Shown: positions 17,432 to 27,187, numbered from the stretch's first letter. The stretch: 64,000 bases of DNA from Methanotrichaceae archaeon (GCA_016927425.1 JAFGMR010000021.1:26679-90678), one strand, 5' to 3'. Notes: generated by a model not told the origin, from the letters alone. Translations and numbers: made by a program.

Positions 17432-18292
17432 ATGAAGAGAATTGCTCTGACCATGATGCTGATCATGGCCATGGGCCTGGTGTCCCAGGGATATCCCCTG
17501 GTTGGGGGAAACGGTGTCGTCAACTGCACCGTCTTTGGGGCATTCAAGAGCATATTGCCGCTCGATCATGAGAACAAGAACGTGATCATGAACGTGGATA
17601 TGGGGCTTGTGGGACTCGATGGCAATCCCGTCCTTGCCAATTACACCATGGTGGATGGGAACGACCGGATATACGGGGCGATAAGGGGCTACTGCCGCGA
17701 CGTCCAGCCGGGCAGGCGTATCCTTGGATTCGTGGTGCCCCGGGAGGCGGTGATCAAGACGGTCCGCGTGGAACCCGTCGAGGGGGCCCCCTTCACGATC
17801 GAGTGGCCGGATCTGCCGGAGGCCAACGATGGAGATGTCTACCTGCGTTACTACGGAGCTGTGGAGAAGGGATTCCAGGTAGAGAAGGGATCGGTGACCT
17901 TGGATGTTGGACTGACCAACAACCTTTCCTATCCCCTGCCGATCTCTCCGGAGAACTTCTCCCTCGAGGATCAGTGGGGTTGGAGGTATGTCGAAGCCAC
18001 GGGATTCTCGCCTCATGTGCTAGGTCCAAACGAGAGCGGTCGTGAGTGGATTACCTTTGATCCGATATCCCCCTTGAGCAGGCCCGCCCGGCTTGAGTTC
18101 CGTTGCGCAACGGATAGGTCACTTTGGATCCAGATAGGCGATACCGTCGATATGGTCGATGCCATCTCCGAATCATCGCGGTCGGGATGCTCCATCTGTG
18201 ATGCTGCCGAGCCGGTCGATCCTAACTCCCCAAAGGGGCGAGTTGCCGCAACAAGGGAGCGCCTGGCCATGGTCAAGGGAAACATCAGCTGA
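17432..18292 (+). CDS. Exported protein of unknown function
   Basis: A 286-residue protein with a clear signal peptide (ALTMMLIMAMGLVSQG). The body is rich in beta-type segments. A central stretch (VTLDVGLTNNLSYPLPISPENFSLED) resembles the Ig-like fold of DUF4352-type telokin domains, which occur in exported proteins. There are three cysteines in the body and no C-terminal membrane helix. A strong AGGAGG ribosome site precedes the start. The HD-domain gene begins six bases downstream, so the two are likely co-transcribed. I do not recognise a specific function. Confidence 0.6.
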   Translation: MKRIALTMMLIMAMGLVSQGYPLVGGNGVVNCTVFGAFKSILPLDHENKNVIMNVDMGLVGLDGNPVLANYTMVDGNDRIYGAIRGYCRDVQPGRRILGFVVPREAVIKTVRVEPVEGAPFTIEWPDLPEANDGDVYLRYYGAVEKGFQVEKGSVTLDVGLTNNLSYPLPISPENFSLEDQWGWRYVEATGFSPHVLGPNESGREWITFDPISPLSRPARLEFRCATDRSLWIQIGDTVDMVDAISESSRSGCSICDAAEPVDPNSPKGRVAATRERLAMVKGNIS

Positions 18293-18298
18293 CCTTCC

Positions 18299-19075
18299 AT
18301 GGACTCCTTCCTCCTCGCCCGGCTGACCGAATGGCTTGATGGGTACATCAAGGGCTTCTATAGGGAGGATGGCCCGCTCCAGTCGAACATACTGCTCAAG
18401 GAGGATCACATCCATCGCGTAAGGGAGAACATGGCAACCCTTGCGGGCGACCTTGGCCTCGGCATGCCGGAGACTGCCTTGGGGGAGGCTGTCGCCCTCC
18501 TCCATGATGTTGGCCGCTTCCCCCAGATCGAGGCCTATGGCACCTATAACGATGCCGCATCTGTGGACCATGCGATCCTCGGGGTTCTGATCATTCGTCG
18601 CGAGGGGCTGCTCTCGTCGCTTCCAAAGGATGAGCGAAGGAGGATCTGCCAAGCAATTGCCCTACACAATAAGTACTCCCTTCCACCGCGTTTTGCAAAG
18701 AAAAGGCTCAACAGGATGATTCGGGATGCGGACAAGCTCGACATACTGAGGATCGTATCCGCCCATCATGTTGGGGACGGTCAGAACCCTGCACTGGACC
18801 TTGGACTGCCCCATCTTCCGGGGTATACCCCCAAACTGTTGCAGGACGTTATCGAGGGCAAGATGGCCCTTATGGTGGATGTAGCCTCCGTAAACGACCT
18901 CAAGCTGCTCTATTTGAGCTGGATATGGGATATCAACTATCCCTCGACCATCGCGCGAATCGAAAAGGAGGGATATATGGAGACCATCATGGGGGAGCTT
19001 CCGATCACGGCAAAGATCGATTGCCTCCGTCATACCGTGCGCATGCGTTTGTCCTCATCGAGCCTCTCCCCCTGA
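18299..19075 (+). CDS. HD-domain metal-dependent phosphohydrolase
   Basis: The 258-residue protein shows the ordered ligands of the HD superfamily: His in LKEDHIHRV, the His-Asp pair in ALLHDVGRFPQ, a DHA segment, and RDADKLDIL. HD enzymes hydrolyse phosphomonoesters or phosphodiesters, often nucleotides, with divalent metals. The substrate cannot be read from the sequence. There is no signal peptide, so it should be cytoplasmic. The start lies six bases after the exported-protein gene with no obvious ribosome binding site, which suggests coupling to the upstream gene. Confidence 0.85.
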   Translation: MDSFLLARLTEWLDGYIKGFYREDGPLQSNILLKEDHIHRVRENMATLAGDLGLGMPETALGEAVALLHDVGRFPQIEAYGTYNDAASVDHAILGVLIIRREGLLSSLPKDERRRICQAIALHNKYSLPPRFAKKRLNRMIRDADKLDILRIVSAHHVGDGQNPALDLGLPHLPGYTPKLLQDVIEGKMALMVDVASVNDLKLLYLSWIWDINYPSTIARIEKEGYMETIMGELPITAKIDCLRHTVRMRLSSSSLSP

Positions 19076-19202
19076 CCCTTACGACACGTTCATGATCCAG
19101 GCGGGCTCATGCACAAAGGATGAATATACGATATTTAGCGGAGTTTTTTCATGCGAAACCGTCTTTAGGGGAAATGCGGAATAGACCTTTGAAGGGTGGG
19201 TT

Positions 19203-20339
19203 ATGTCGTACGCTCGAATAGCATCAAACGCCTCGTTCGTCCTTTCGATCCTCATGCTCTCGGCAAGCGGCCTGGTTTACGTCCAGCCGGACGAGAGCAT
19301 CCAGCAGGCAGTAGACCTGGCCTCCCCCGGGGAGGTCGTGCAGATCATGGCCGGCACTTACGAAGAGTGGATCACTTTGAACAAGTCGATAGTGCTTCGG
19401 GGGTCAAATGAGGGAGCAATGCCCATAATCGATGCGCAGGGCGGGGATATTGCCCTCTCGATCCTGGCCGATGGTGTGGAGGTACGCGGCCTTACAATCG
19501 CCAATGCACAGGTTGCGGGAATCGCGATCTATTCAAGCGGTGTTGTGATCGGGGGAAACGAGGTCGTAGATTGCGCTGAGGGGATCTCTATCCAAGGTGG
19601 GGATAACATGATCGAGAGGAACGTGGTTCGCGAAAACAGCCATGGAATTGTCCTCCACAACTCGGAGAACAACACCGTTCTTGCTAACGACCTCATCGAG
19701 AACCGAGCCCAACTTGGGGGCGATTGCGGGATAGTGCTTCGCAGGTCAAACAACAACAGCATCTGGAAGAACAACATTTCATCGAGCGGTAACTGTGCCA
19801 TATCGCTCGTATCGAGCGAGAAGAACTCCATTTTAGGCAACAACGTCAGCGGCAATGCCTGGTATGGGATCTACCTGACGGAGATGAGCAACGAAAACGA
19901 TATCAGAGAGAACGCGGTTGCGGAGAACGGAAGGGGCGGGATATGCCTGGAGGACTCTAGGGAGAATGTCGTGCAGTCCAACATCGTTCGCGCAAACGGC
20001 AAGGGCATCATCCTCACATACGACAGCTATCGAAATACGCTGCGCAATAACACTGTCGAGGAGAACGGCCGGGGGATCCACCTTGCCTTTCACAGCAACG
20101 ACAACCTGATCGAGGGAAACGCGATCTTGCAGAACGAGTATGGCATATACCTGACCTTCTCCACGGCCCGCAATCTCATCGTAGGAAACCGGCTTGTGGA
20201 GAATGGCTACAACGCCTATGACGAGGGGATCAGGAACCGCTGGGACGACGGGACAATTGGCAACTACTACAGCGACCTCGAGACGGTCTACAACATACCG
20301 GGAAGCGAGAGCGTCGACCGACATCCACAGAGGGCATAA
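19203..20339 (+). CDS. Secreted NosD-like right-handed beta-helix protein
   Basis: The 378-residue protein has a signal segment (FVLSILMLSASGLVYV) and then the start of a periplasmic copper-binding NosD/pectate-lyase-like fold (SIQQAVDLASPGEVVQIMAGTY). About ten parallel beta-helix repeats of 22-24 residues follow, with Asn-rich turns such as SENNTVLANDLIENR. The C-terminal RWDDGTIGNYYSDL is the usual NosD-type end. Such proteins are abundant at methanogen cell surfaces and are usually structural or carbohydrate-binding; no catalytic residues are obvious. A purine-rich GAAGGGTGGG site precedes the start. It may share a transcript with the following TPR gene. Confidence 0.8.
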   Translation: MSYARIASNASFVLSILMLSASGLVYVQPDESIQQAVDLASPGEVVQIMAGTYEEWITLNKSIVLRGSNEGAMPIIDAQGGDIALSILADGVEVRGLTIANAQVAGIAIYSSGVVIGGNEVVDCAEGISIQGGDNMIERNVVRENSHGIVLHNSENNTVLANDLIENRAQLGGDCGIVLRRSNNNSIWKNNISSSGNCAISLVSSEKNSILGNNVSGNAWYGIYLTEMSNENDIRENAVAENGRGGICLEDSRENVVQSNIVRANGKGIILTYDSYRNTLRNNTVEENGRGIHLAFHSNDNLIEGNAILQNEYGIYLTFSTARNLIVGNRLVENGYNAYDEGIRNRWDDGTIGNYYSDLETVYNIPGSESVDRHPQRA

Positions 20340-20343
20340 AGCC

Positions 20344-20778
20344 TTGTTCAAGGCATTGTTAAAATCCCTGTCCACACGATCCTGCCTAGCATGCTCCTGT
20401 GCTACTCGTGGCGATCTCGCCCTACGAGATGGCAGGCTCGATTCCGCCTATCGCTTCTACGACAGGGCGATTTGCGCCTCGCCTAACGCAAAGGCCTGGA
20501 GGCGAATGGGGGTTTTGATGGGCATTTGCGGGCAGTATCCCAAGGCCATCAAATGTCTAAGAAAGGCTGCCTCCCTCGGCGATTTCGAGGCAAAAAGGCT
20601 TATGGGATACAACCTATTTCGGCTGAGACGCTTCGAGGAGGCGCTCGCCTGCTTCGAAGCGCTCATACAGAACAACCCCGAGGATGGGCTCGCGTGGTAC
20701 TGGCGCGGATTGACGCTTATGGAGGTGGGAAGGAGAGCGGAGGCGGAGGAATCGTTGAACCGGTCCTGCAGGGATTAG
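20344..20778 (+). CDS. Small tetratricopeptide-repeat protein
   Basis: After the stop of the beta-helix gene the frame encodes a ~144-residue TPR protein. Three to four repeats are visible: GDLALRDGRLDSAYRFYDRA, WRRMGVLMGICGQYPKAIKC, YNLFRLRRFEEALACFEALI and AWYWRGLTLMEVGRRAEAEE. The start is uncertain: no ATG lies between the upstream stop and the first repeat, so a TTG at 20344 or 20356 is proposed. In-frame upstream sequence within the beta-helix gene looks non-coding. TPR proteins mediate protein-protein contacts; the partner is unknown. Confidence 0.65.
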   Translation: MFKALLKSLSTRSCLACSCATRGDLALRDGRLDSAYRFYDRAICASPNAKAWRRMGVLMGICGQYPKAIKCLRKAASLGDFEAKRLMGYNLFRLRRFEEALACFEALIQNNPEDGLAWYWRGLTLMEVGRRAEAEESLNRSCRD

Positions 20779-20835
20779 GACCTCGATCGGGCAGGTGCGG
20801 AAATGCTTATCAGCATATCGCATAAATATACATGT

Positions 20836-21240
20836 ATGAGGACGATCTGGTATATTGTTCTGGCCGTGTTTATAGTGGGAACCGGCTCATGCCAGCTTCC
20901 AAACCTGGTTGGGAACTGGACTTCAGCACCGCATGTATATTTCAGCGCAGAAGGGCTCGTCGAGCCGACTGGGGACTATGGCATCAACATGACAATCGTA
21001 GATCAAAGCGATCGGCACTTCATGGGTTACATATCATACTGGCTCCCCAATGGGACCGAGGTGACGGAGGGCCTTGCCGGAGCTATCGGATTTGACAATA
21101 CGACGATCTACATCGCCGAGTTCGACCGCGGCTACGATCTTGGACGGATGCTATCCAACGATGAGATGGAGCTTGTCTATATCGAAGACGGGAAAGATGG
21201 GATGGCGGAGGTCGATATGTTGATCAGGATAAGGGATTAG
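20836..21240 (+). CDS. Small exported protein of unknown function
   Basis: A 134-residue product with an N-terminal hydrophobic segment (IWYIVLAVFIVGTGSCQ); the Cys could be a lipid-attachment site, though the preceding residues are not a classic lipobox. The mature part has sequons (NWTS, NMTI, NTTI) and reads as a short beta-rich domain (LVGNWTSAPHVYFS, HFMGYISYWLPNGTEV). The start at 20836 places the signal peptide at the N terminus; an in-frame ATG at 20803 would add eleven residues. I do not recognise a family. Confidence 0.55.
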   Translation: MRTIWYIVLAVFIVGTGSCQLPNLVGNWTSAPHVYFSAEGLVEPTGDYGINMTIVDQSDRHFMGYISYWLPNGTEVTEGLAGAIGFDNTTIYIAEFDRGYDLGRMLSNDEMELVYIEDGKDGMAEVDMLIRIRD

Positions 21241-21277
21241 GAGGCACTCCTAATTGTGGCATGCCAATCATTGCGCC

Positions 21278-21291
21278 GGGGCGTCAGCCCC
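21278..21291. terminator. Stem-loop between convergent genes
   Basis: GGGGC-GTCA-GCCCC (five-base-pair stem) lies between two genes that point at each other. There is no T-run, so it is only a possible terminator. Confidence 0.3.
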
Positions 21292-21314
21292 CTCGGATGA
21301 TGGATTTCCCACCC

Positions 21315-23219
21315 TTACATATTTTCTATCCTCACCACCTCAAGCTGCTCCGAGGGCTCGATCCCAAGTATCCTTCCATAGAAGTAAAGCTCCGCCTCTA
21401 AAGCCCTCTTGACGTTCTTTCCATCCCTGAAGCCATGCCCCTCCCGGGGAAAGGAGAGATACGAAACCAAAATCCCCCTTGCCTTCATGGCCTCGTAGAT
21501 CCCGATCGTCTGGTTTGGGGGGACCACATGGTCTTCGAGCCCCTGGAAGAATATGGCAGGGCAGTCGATCCGATCGGCATGGTACAACGGGGAGCGCTCC
21601 TTACACATGTCTGAACCCTGGGGGCCTACCAACCATTCATTGTAATGGGACTCGAACTTGTGGGTCTCGCTTGCGATCCCAACGAGGTTGCTGATGCCGT
21701 AGTAGATGGCCCCAGCCCTGAAGGAGTCCCGAAAGGCCAGCAGGGATAGAGCCGTATATCCGCCGGCGCTTCCGCCGCGAATAATCAGGCGGCGGGCGTC
21801 TGCAAATCCCTCATTTGAGAGGTGGAGCGCTGCTCTCTCGCAGTCTTCCACATCGACTACCCCCCAGAGCCCCTTCAGCCTCTCCCTGTACTCCCTGCCG
21901 TAGCCCGTGCTCCCCCCGTAGTTGACGTCGACTGCGGCAAATCCCCGACTCGTCCAGAACTGGATCAGGAGGTTTAGCGTTGTCGAGGCAGCCGATGTCG
22001 GGCCGCTGTGACAGATTACGAGAAGGGGCGGCCTCTCTTCCTCAGGCGCGAGATGGTCACGGCTTTTTGGAGGATAGTAGAATGCATATGTAGGCCGCCC
22101 CTCGCTTCCCAGAAACTCGAACGCAACCGGGCGGGAGATGTAGCCAGGATCGATCTCTTCCTCCCCCGAACGGCGAAGCATCTTGAAGCCTCCCTCCCCC
22201 AGGTGAACGACGGATGTGGCCTCCTTAGGAGATCCGCCTAGAAACGCAGCACCAAACGGACCTGCGCGCACCTGGGAGATCTCGGTGTATGGGCATTCGA
22301 TTATATCGAGCCCATTCGATCCAAGGAAGGCCAGATGCCAGACCCCACCCCGCGCAAAGGAGCAGATGATTCTCCCATCGGGAAAGATCGCGTAGGTGGA
22401 TTCACCAAGTGTCCACTGGGGACGGCCGAAGTCAGCCTCCATAGCTGCGAGAGCCTCGTTAGAATGCCCATCCCATCGGTAGAGGTTCCACCAGCCGCTC
22501 GAATCGGATACGTTGTAAAGCTCGCCTTCTGGGGACCACTCGGGCTGAAGGACCGACTCCTCTACGCCTCCTGCAACCAGCATCGCCTTTCCGGGAGAGC
22601 CTTTTTCATCCAGCGGGGCGGACCAGAGCTTCGTTCCCTCCCATGGCATCAGCGGATGGTTCCAGGAGATCCAGGCCAGACGGTCGCCTTTGGGGCCGAT
22701 CCGCGGAGAGCTATAGAAGTCCTCTCCCGATTCGAGCGTCCGGAGGCCTCCGGATTCGAGATCGATCGCCACAAGGGAGTTCTTCACCTCCCCCTCGTTG
22801 GAGTGATCCTCTAAGATGCAGATGACGCGATTGCGTCGGGCGTCGATCTGCAGGTCGCCATATCGCAACTTTCCTACAGGCGTGATAGGCCTCGTGCGGC
22901 CGCCGGGCTCGATCCTGTAGAGCCTCGAATCGGCCAGGTTGGAGAAGACGACCGCCCCCGAAGAGACAGCGTACGCCCCTCCGCCGTACTCATGGACAGC
23001 GCTTCTTACGTTGAACCGATTGCTTGAGACCTCCTCAGCCCCTCGTCCGCGGCTTCTTACAAGAACGCATCGTCCGCCTTCTGCAGGCCGTGACTCGATC
23101 CAGTAGGTGAACTCGCCATCGATGGCCGTCCCCTGAAGCCGAAGGGAGTGACGGGAGACCATCTCCGCCGTGATTGGCGATCTCCAAGATCCATAGGGGG
23201 CAACGGTATGCTCATCCAT
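21315..23219 (-). CDS. S9-family prolyl oligopeptidase / acylaminoacyl-peptidase-like
   Basis: The ~634-residue cytoplasmic protein has an N-terminal WD40/propeller-like region (about 1-370) and a C-terminal alpha/beta hydrolase. The catalytic Ser is in RGGSAGGY, the Asp in GLEDHVVPP and the His in REGHGF, in the expected order. The family hydrolyses oligopeptides or removes acylated N-terminal residues; specificity cannot be read. ATG 23219 is taken as start; a GTG three codons upstream is possible. The start lies inside a 34-base sequence that duplicates the 3' end of the upstream aldehyde dehydrogenase gene. Confidence 0.85.
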   Translation of the reverse strand: MDEHTVAPYGSWRSPITAEMVSRHSLRLQGTAIDGEFTYWIESRPAEGGRCVLVRSRGRGAEEVSSNRFNVRSAVHEYGGGAYAVSSGAVVFSNLADSRLYRIEPGGRTRPITPVGKLRYGDLQIDARRNRVICILEDHSNEGEVKNSLVAIDLESGGLRTLESGEDFYSSPRIGPKGDRLAWISWNHPLMPWEGTKLWSAPLDEKGSPGKAMLVAGGVEESVLQPEWSPEGELYNVSDSSGWWNLYRWDGHSNEALAAMEADFGRPQWTLGESTYAIFPDGRIICSFARGGVWHLAFLGSNGLDIIECPYTEISQVRAGPFGAAFLGGSPKEATSVVHLGEGGFKMLRRSGEEEIDPGYISRPVAFEFLGSEGRPTYAFYYPPKSRDHLAPEEERPPLLVICHSGPTSAASTTLNLLIQFWTSRGFAAVDVNYGGSTGYGREYRERLKGLWGVVDVEDCERAALHLSNEGFADARRLIIRGGSAGGYTALSLLAFRDSFRAGAIYYGISNLVGIASETHKFESHYNEWLVGPQGSDMCKERSPLYHADRIDCPAIFFQGLEDHVVPPNQTIGIYEAMKARGILVSYLSFPREGHGFRDGKNVKRALEAELYFYGRILGIEPSEQLEVVRIENM

Positions 23220-23323
23220 GGCCTTCACAACCCCGGCCCGAATGTGCTTGTCCAGAATATTTCATATTCCATGCCTATATCTACCGCTATCATGGCCTTC
23301 ACAACCCCAGCCGGATGTGCTTG
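23217..23323. repeat. 34-base direct repeat pair at the aldehyde dehydrogenase / peptidase junction
   Basis: Copies at 23217-23250 and 23291-23323 share CATGGCCTTCACAACCCC and ATGTGCTTG with only two or three differences. One copy spans the stop codon of the aldehyde dehydrogenase, the other the start of the peptidase. A local duplication most likely made this junction. Confidence 0.8.
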
Positions 23324-24765
23324 ACCTCCAGATACTCATCTATCCCGCTCGACGAGAGCTCCCGGCCAAGGCCGCTCTCCTTCCATCCACCGAAGGGGGT
23401 ATGCAGGTCGACAGGGCTTACGGTGTTCACGCAGACGCTTCCAGCCTCCAGCCTCTCAGCCGCCCGCAGGCCAAAGAGGAGATCTTGTGTGTAGATGTAG
23501 GCGGCAAGGCCATAGCGGCTGTCGTTTGCAAAGGAGATCGCCTCATCGATGGAAGCGACGCGCATTATAGGGGCTACCGGTCCGAACGTCTCCTCCTGCA
23601 TCACCCTCATGCTATGGTCTACATGGTCGAGGACTGTTGGGAGGAAGAAGTAGCCCAACTCGTACTCCTCTCCCTCGGGAGGCCGCCCGCCGCAGAGGAT
23701 CTCCGCCCCCTTAAGAACGGCGTCTGCGATATGCTCCTTCGTCCTTTCGAGCTGATCTTGCGAGAAGAGGGGGCCCATATCGACGTCGGGCTTCTGGCCG
23801 TCTCCCACAACGAGAGCCTTCGCCCCTCTGACTAGAAGGGGGATGAATCGATCCGCCACCTCCTCAGCCACGTATATGCGATTGACGCTGATGCATAGCT
23901 GCCCGGCGTTTGCAAATGCCCTTCTCGCGCAGGACAGGGCCGCGCTCTCGATATCGGCATCCGGGCAGACGATGAAAGGAGCGCTTCCCCCAAGCTCCAA
24001 AGATAACCGTTTGATCCGAGTTGCCGCGTGCTCCATGATCCATCTGCCAGTCTCGGTCTCTCCGGTCAAGGAGATCTTCCGGGAGATCGGGTTCTCCACG
24101 AGCTCTGCCCCTACCACGCTCCCCGGTCCGTGGACCACGTTGAGCACGCCTGGAGGAAGTCCGCCCTCGTGGACGGCAAGGGAGAAAGCCGTGGCCGCAA
24201 GGGGAGCCTTGCTCGGGGGCTTGACGACCATCGTGCATCCGGCAGCAAGCGCTGGCCCAACCTTCCAGGAGGTGAGGTCTACCGGGTAGTTCCATGGCGT
24301 TATCGCAACCGCAACGCCTATCGGCTCCCTTACGACGAGGCTTCGCCCTTTCTCGGACTGGATCCATTGGCCGAATACCCGTCGCCCCTCCTCGGCGTAG
24401 TAATCGAGGACTCTGGCAGCAGCCTCCACCTCCCGGCGTGAATCCTTCAAGGGCTTTCCCACTTCGAGAGTAAGCATCCGAGCAATCTCATCCGCCCTTC
24501 TGAGGACATTCTCCGCTCCTGAATGGAGCAATCGGCCCCGCATCTCAGGAGAGCTCTCCTTCCACGCGGGAAGGGCTCTTTGGGCCGCTTCGAGTGCCAG
24601 ACCCGCGTCCCTCGAATCTCCCACGCTCACCACCCCAACAGGATCCTGGTTTGCAGGATTGCGTATGATCGCCGTTTGGCCGGAGAGCGAATGTACCGAT
24701 TGGCCGTCTATGAGCATCCTGGATCTATGCATATCCATCTCCATCTCCATCGCATCAAAATACAT
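23299..24765 (-). CDS. NAD(P)-dependent aldehyde dehydrogenase
   Basis: The 488-residue protein has the whole aldehyde dehydrogenase fold: ITPWNYPVDL, VVKPPSKAPL, the nucleotide-binding SLTGETETGR, catalytic Glu in LELGGSAPF, catalytic Cys in NAGQLCISVNR and the late EETFGPVAPI. It oxidises an aldehyde to the acid. In methanogens one close homologue is the lactaldehyde dehydrogenase CofA of F420 synthesis, but substrate assignment by motif alone is unsafe. The start at 24765 is preceded by GGGAG at good spacing; the next codons are Met-rich. It is followed on the same strand by the S9 peptidase. Confidence 0.88.
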   Translation of the reverse strand: MYFDAMEMEMDMHRSRMLIDGQSVHSLSGQTAIIRNPANQDPVGVVSVGDSRDAGLALEAAQRALPAWKESSPEMRGRLLHSGAENVLRRADEIARMLTLEVGKPLKDSRREVEAAARVLDYYAEEGRRVFGQWIQSEKGRSLVVREPIGVAVAITPWNYPVDLTSWKVGPALAAGCTMVVKPPSKAPLAATAFSLAVHEGGLPPGVLNVVHGPGSVVGAELVENPISRKISLTGETETGRWIMEHAATRIKRLSLELGGSAPFIVCPDADIESAALSCARRAFANAGQLCISVNRIYVAEEVADRFIPLLVRGAKALVVGDGQKPDVDMGPLFSQDQLERTKEHIADAVLKGAEILCGGRPPEGEEYELGYFFLPTVLDHVDHSMRVMQEETFGPVAPIMRVASIDEAISFANDSRYGLAAYIYTQDLLFGLRAAERLEAGSVCVNTVSPVDLHTPFGGWKESGLGRELSSSGIDEYLEVKHIRLGL

Positions 24766-24916
24766 GCCATCTCCCAGTCCTCTGGGCGCCAATCAGGGAC
24801 TTGCTATCCTGTCTGTTCAACGGCTGGGCATGATATGGCGTTAGATAGGTCTGTGCATGGATTATAAGTTATGCTTACTCGATACCATCCTTCCGTCTTG
24901 GGCACAAAGAGCCCGA

Positions 24917-24939
24917 CTTTCGCTGTGAGGCGGCGAAAG
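24917..24939 (+). promoter_or_regulatory. Inverted repeat in leader of glucan phosphorylase gene
   Basis: CTTTCGC (24917-24923) pairs with GCGAAAG (24933-24939), 50 bases before the start codon. A TATA-like GATTATAAG lies near 24857. It could be a leader hairpin or operator. Confidence 0.3.
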
Positions 24940-24991
24940 ACATATCTCCTCTGGATGCGAGAATGGTAGGCGGCCTGGAGAGGATCCAAAG

Positions 24992-27187
24992 ATGTACGGG
25001 GTAAAATCGAAATTTCCAAATCTTCCGGAGGAGATCTCCGGCCTCGGAGAGCTCGCCTACAACCTATGGTGGAGTTGGCACCCGCAGGGAAGGGAGCTCT
25101 TCAAGTCGCTCAGTCGCACGGGTTGGTATCTGAGCGGTCACAATCCGGTAAGGATGCTCCACCAGCTGAGCGAAGAGGCCCTCGATGCTGCCTCCAAGGA
25201 TCCCCACTTTCTAAGGCATTACAAGGCAGTGATGATTCGTTTCCAGAACCAGATGGATCCAAAGACCGGTTGGTTCTGCAACAACGTTGCCGACCCCGGG
25301 GTAGGGACGCTGGCCTACTTCTCAGCCGAGTATGGCCTCCATCATGCCCTCCCCTTCTATGCTGGTGGCTTGGGATTTCTCGCAGGCGACTTCCTGAAGG
25401 AGTGCAGCGATCTTGGCGTTCCAGTGGTCGGGGTGGGCTTCATGTATCCGCAGGGATACCTCCGCCAGAGGATAACCCCGGATGGATGGCAGGCCGGCGC
25501 ATGCGAGCTGGTGGACAGGGAGAACGCCCCCATTCGGCGGCTGCTGGACGATAAGGGTGAGCCGGTGGTGGTGAACGTCTCCATCGGAAAGGAGACGGTA
25601 TATTTGGAGGTGTGGAAGGTCGAGGTGGGCCGCACATCCCTTTACCTGATCGACACATGCACCGAACACAACACTCCTGAGAATAGCTGCGTGACCGATC
25701 GCCTCTACGCGGGAGATCCAGAATCTCGATTAAGGCAGGAAATGGTGCTTGGAATTGGTGGGATCAGGGCGCTCAGCACGCTTGGAATCAAGTATTCGGT
25801 GCTCCATCTCAACGAGGGCCATCCCGCTTTCGCCGTGCTCGAGAGGGCGCGAGATATGATGGCTGGGGGGCTGTCCGCCAAGGAGGCATTCGAGCAAGTT
25901 AGGAGGACGACGGTCTTCACCACCCATACCCCTGTCCCGGCTGGGCACGATATCTTCCCTCATTCGCTGATGAAGAGATACTTCAGCCACTATCTGCCCT
26001 CTGTTGGGATAGAGATGGAGGCCTTCCTAGAACTGGGGCAGAACCCGGCCAATCCCGGGGGCTTCAACATGACGGCCTTTGCCATGCGTTGCTCTGCCCA
26101 CCACAATTGCGTGAGCAAGAGGCATCTAGAGGTTACCCGGAAGATGTGGAGACACCTCTGGCCAGATCTTTCCGAGGATAAGATCCCTCTCGACTATGTA
26201 ACGAACGGGGTCCATGTGCCCACATGGATAGATCGCCGTCTGGGGGATGTTATATTCACAAAGTATCTGGGTCGTGATTGGCTCGATGAGCACGACAATC
26301 CCGCCGTCTGGGGAATGATCGATGATATTCCCGATCAGGTCCTCTGGAGGCATCACTGCGCCATGAAGAGGATGCTGATCAATAAGATAAGGGACAGGGC
26401 AAGGCATCTCTGGCTCGATCGCGAGAGGGCCGATCCCAGCCTTTTGATGTCTTCAGGCTTGCTTCTAGATCCATCCGCTCTCACGCTCGGCTTTGCGAGG
26501 AGGTTTGCTTCCTATAAGAGGCCGACGTTGATTTTGAGCGATATAGAACGGCTGAAGAGGATGGTCAACGATACCTGGAGGCCGGTCCAGATAATATTTG
26601 CAGGGAAGGCCCATCCGGACGACCAGCAGAGCAAGATGATCCTCCAGAGGGTCTTCAACGCCGCGAGGGAGCCGGCCTTCGGTGGGCGAATAGCATTCGT
26701 GGAGGACTACGATGAGCAAGTCGCCCAGTACCTGGTACATGGCGTCGACGTCTGGTTGAACAACCCTCGCCCGCCAATGGAAGCGAGCGGCACAAGCGGC
26801 ATGAAGGCGACGTTGAATGGTGTCCCTCATCTGAGCATACTCGACGGTTGGTGGATAGAGGGTTACAACGGCAGCAACGGATGGGCCTTCAACGGCGCCT
26901 TAGGGGGCGAGAGCGATCTTTTGGACGCAAAGGCCATCTACGATATGATCGAGGGTGAGGTGATTCCCCTATATTATGATGTTGACGAGGAGGGGATCCC
27001 CCATGGCTGGGTCAATGTGATGAAGGAGGCGATGAAGATGACCGGCCCAAACTTCTCTGCCCGTCGGATGGTCAAGGAGTACACCGAGAAGTTCTACAGG
27101 GCGGCCATCTCCGCGGCCGTGAGCCGGCCAACAGGGGAGCGAGGGTGGAGCAGGGAGCTTGGCCTTGATCCCTTCCGGGGAATTTAG
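24992..27187 (+). CDS. glgP: Alpha-glucan (glycogen/maltodextrin) phosphorylase
   Basis: The 731-residue protein starts with a DUF3417-like segment (LGELAYNLWWSWHPQGRELF), typical of the short AgpA-type GT35 phosphorylases of archaea and thermophiles, and continues with AYFSAEYGLHHALPFYAGGLG. The PLP-binding lysine lies in EASGTSGMKATLNGV. It releases glucose-1-phosphate from glycogen or maltodextrin and feeds sugar phosphates into glycolysis. The gene stands alone, divergent from the aldehyde dehydrogenase, with an inverted repeat in its leader. It implies that this organism stores glycogen. The short, DUF3417-bearing form differs from the longer bacterial GlgP. Confidence 0.92.
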   Translation: MYGVKSKFPNLPEEISGLGELAYNLWWSWHPQGRELFKSLSRTGWYLSGHNPVRMLHQLSEEALDAASKDPHFLRHYKAVMIRFQNQMDPKTGWFCNNVADPGVGTLAYFSAEYGLHHALPFYAGGLGFLAGDFLKECSDLGVPVVGVGFMYPQGYLRQRITPDGWQAGACELVDRENAPIRRLLDDKGEPVVVNVSIGKETVYLEVWKVEVGRTSLYLIDTCTEHNTPENSCVTDRLYAGDPESRLRQEMVLGIGGIRALSTLGIKYSVLHLNEGHPAFAVLERARDMMAGGLSAKEAFEQVRRTTVFTTHTPVPAGHDIFPHSLMKRYFSHYLPSVGIEMEAFLELGQNPANPGGFNMTAFAMRCSAHHNCVSKRHLEVTRKMWRHLWPDLSEDKIPLDYVTNGVHVPTWIDRRLGDVIFTKYLGRDWLDEHDNPAVWGMIDDIPDQVLWRHHCAMKRMLINKIRDRARHLWLDRERADPSLLMSSGLLLDPSALTLGFARRFASYKRPTLILSDIERLKRMVNDTWRPVQIIFAGKAHPDDQQSKMILQRVFNAAREPAFGGRIAFVEDYDEQVAQYLVHGVDVWLNNPRPPMEASGTSGMKATLNGVPHLSILDGWWIEGYNGSNGWAFNGALGGESDLLDAKAIYDMIEGEVIPLYYDVDEEGIPHGWVNVMKEAMKMTGPNFSARRMVKEYTEKFYRAAISAAVSRPTGERGWSRELGLDPFRGI

